A stretch of DNA of 5,455 bases from Alphaproteobacteria bacterium (GTDB lineage: Bacteria; Pseudomonadota; Alphaproteobacteria; SMXP01): NCBI GenBank assembly GCA_021774995.1, contig JAJFIM010000139.1:1-5455 (forward strand), read 5' to 3'. Of the stretch, positions 4,623 to 5,455 are shown one piece after another (the first letter of the stretch is position 1; every line of letters begins with the position of its first letter). A program made the position numbers and the translations under genes. Under the pieces are notes generated by a model that did not search any database, was not told the origin of the DNA, and saw nothing but the letters and a program-made list of their open reading frames with translations.

Positions 4623-5269
4623 GTGATTCGGGATATGCGGTTCATGAGGCTTACACTAGAGACATAGGCCGTGGCGTAATACGAATTGATAAAAACACTA
4701 TGGATGTGTTAATGATTACCACTGGTGATGTTGTAGAGATTTATGGGAAGCAAAAGGCAGTGGCAAAATGTTTACCTTTGTATCCTGCTGATGAAGGAAA
4801 AAAAATCATTAGAATTGATGGTTTAATTCGCAAGAACTGCAACACTGAAATTGGAAACTATGTTTTTGTGAAAAAAATAAAATTCTCTTTTGCAGGATCT
4901 GTCATGGTGATGCCTCTGGAGGCTATTCCTCCAATTGATCCACGTTATATTGCAGATGCATTAGAGAGTGTACCGCTAATACCTGAACAATACATGATGA
5001 TTCCTTATTTTGGAGGAAGACTCGCATTCAAGGTAGTTGGAACCATACCTGAAATTTCTAATGATGTAGAGGCAGTACTTGTAACTCAAAAAACAGTATT
5101 TGGGATTCTTGATAAAAAATTAGACGATAATTCATCTGATCAATCCATTGAGGATGAACGATATTCAATATTGCAAAAAGTCTGGGCCGTGGAAAAATTA
5201 TCAAAATCTGAATTTGATAATTTAATTGATAGTCTGACAAAGTTTTATTATCTTGTACGGAAAAAATAA
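4619..5269 (+). CDS. Stand-alone Cdc48/VCP N-domain protein without AAA+ modules
   Basis: A 216-aa protein. Residues 7-88 match the double-psi beta-barrel (Nn) half of the Cdc48/p97/VAT substrate-recognition domain: VHEAYTRDIGRGVIRID (8-24), TGDVVEI (35-41), LPLYPADEGKKIIRIDGLIRKN (52-73) and IGNYVFV (78-84). Residues about 92-165 match the Nc half (MVMPLEAIPP, IPEQYMMIPYFGGRLAFKVVGTIP). Full-length archaeal Cdc48 then continues into two AAA+ ATPase domains, but here there is only an acidic linker (about 166-180) and a predicted helical hairpin (181-213, ILQKVWAVEKLSKSEFDNLIDSL), distantly like a SHOCT-type oligomerisation motif. With no Walker motifs it cannot be an unfoldase itself; a cytosolic adaptor or competitor for Cdc48 cofactors is an inference. 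ATG 4619 is the start because the N-domain begins immediately after it. Confidence 0.85.
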   Translation: MSDSGYAVHEAYTRDIGRGVIRIDKNTMDVLMITTGDVVEIYGKQKAVAKCLPLYPADEGKKIIRIDGLIRKNCNTEIGNYVFVKKIKFSFAGSVMVMPLEAIPPIDPRYIADALESVPLIPEQYMMIPYFGGRLAFKVVGTIPEISNDVEAVLVTQKTVFGILDKKLDDNSSDQSIEDERYSILQKVWAVEKLSKSEFDNLIDSLTKFYYLVRKK

Positions 5270-5278
5270 CTGGAAAAA

Positions 5279-5455
5279 ATGAAGACTAGGCTATGGATAA
5301 TTATTGTAATTCTTGGTATTTCATTTTCAATTACATCTCTATGGGCTGCTAACTATCTCACAGTACAAGAACTTTCAAAAAATCCTGATTATATTAAAGA
5401 AAAAATAAAACAACTACAAGAAATGCCTTGTAAAGATATGAGTGAAAATCACGTT
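5279..5455 (+). CDS. Signal-anchor protein of unknown function (3' partial)
   Basis: The first 59 codons of a gene that runs off the window. MKTRLWIIIVILGISFSITSLWAANYL is a short basic N-terminus followed by one hydrophobic segment (about 5-25), i.e. a signal peptide or N-terminal anchor. The rest is an extracytoplasmic, Lys/Glu-rich and probably helical stretch (VQELSKNPDYIKEKIKQLQEM) with one Cys at 51. The ATG lies 9 nt after the Cdc48-N stop, so the two are probably co-transcribed. Its N-terminus resembles the proposed anchor of the gene at 2288. Too little is present to name a family. Confidence 0.7.
   Translation, partial: MKTRLWIIIVILGISFSITSLWAANYLTVQELSKNPDYIKEKIKQLQEMPCKDMSENHV

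Overview
The window is AT-rich, gene-dense and coded entirely on the + strand. It looks like a genome fragment from a marine ammonia-oxidising archaeon (Thaumarchaeota/Nitrososphaerota, Nitrosopumilus-like). The evidence is an archaeal Pst/PhoU phosphate cluster, a Cdc48 N-domain protein of archaeal type, TATA boxes about 27 nt upstream of start codons (leaderless transcripts), short Lys-rich signal anchors (MK-T/I-R...III), and exported Cys-rich proteins with SNase-like and PEFG-type beta domains that I associate with this lineage. The taxonomic call rests on family recognition and composition, not on a marker gene.

Layout. Positions 2-1331: the end of a phosphate-uptake operon, with pstB (5' truncated), phoU, and a 36-aa zinc-finger microprotein started by TTG. 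Positions 1497-1658: a second, related zinc-finger microprotein, also TTG-started, with its own promoter. Positions 1767-4335: a tightly packed three-gene operon with 4-nt overlaps. It encodes a 3-TM Cys/His-rich membrane protein and two membrane-anchored or exported proteins that share a degenerate staphylococcal-nuclease (SNase) domain. The first SNase gene apparently begins at an ATA codon. Positions 4596-5455: a promoter leading to a possible 8-codon upstream ORF, a stand-alone Cdc48 N-domain protein without ATPase modules, and the start of another signal-anchor protein that runs off the window.

Between the transcription units lie three copies of a same-orientation intergenic element (about 56 nt: AAACTC + hairpin + T5 run). 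Base changes among the copies mostly keep the RNA stem, including a position that is G-C, G-U or A-U. Each copy sits after one + strand gene and before the next promoter, so a terminator-like or regulatory RNA hairpin family is the simplest reading. Two copies are followed by the same promoter motif, ATTAGAAYACTTTAT, exactly 25 nt before an ATGAA start.

The most notable items are the covarying hairpin repeat, the leaderless uORF overlapping the Cdc48-N gene, the ATA start codon with a good ribosome-binding site, the paired SNase-like proteins that have lost key catalytic positions, and the vestige of a further gene start after the second one. I see no tRNA, rRNA, CRISPR array or insertion sequence. 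No gap between genes exceeds 300 bases; the largest (4336-4595) is described feature by feature.
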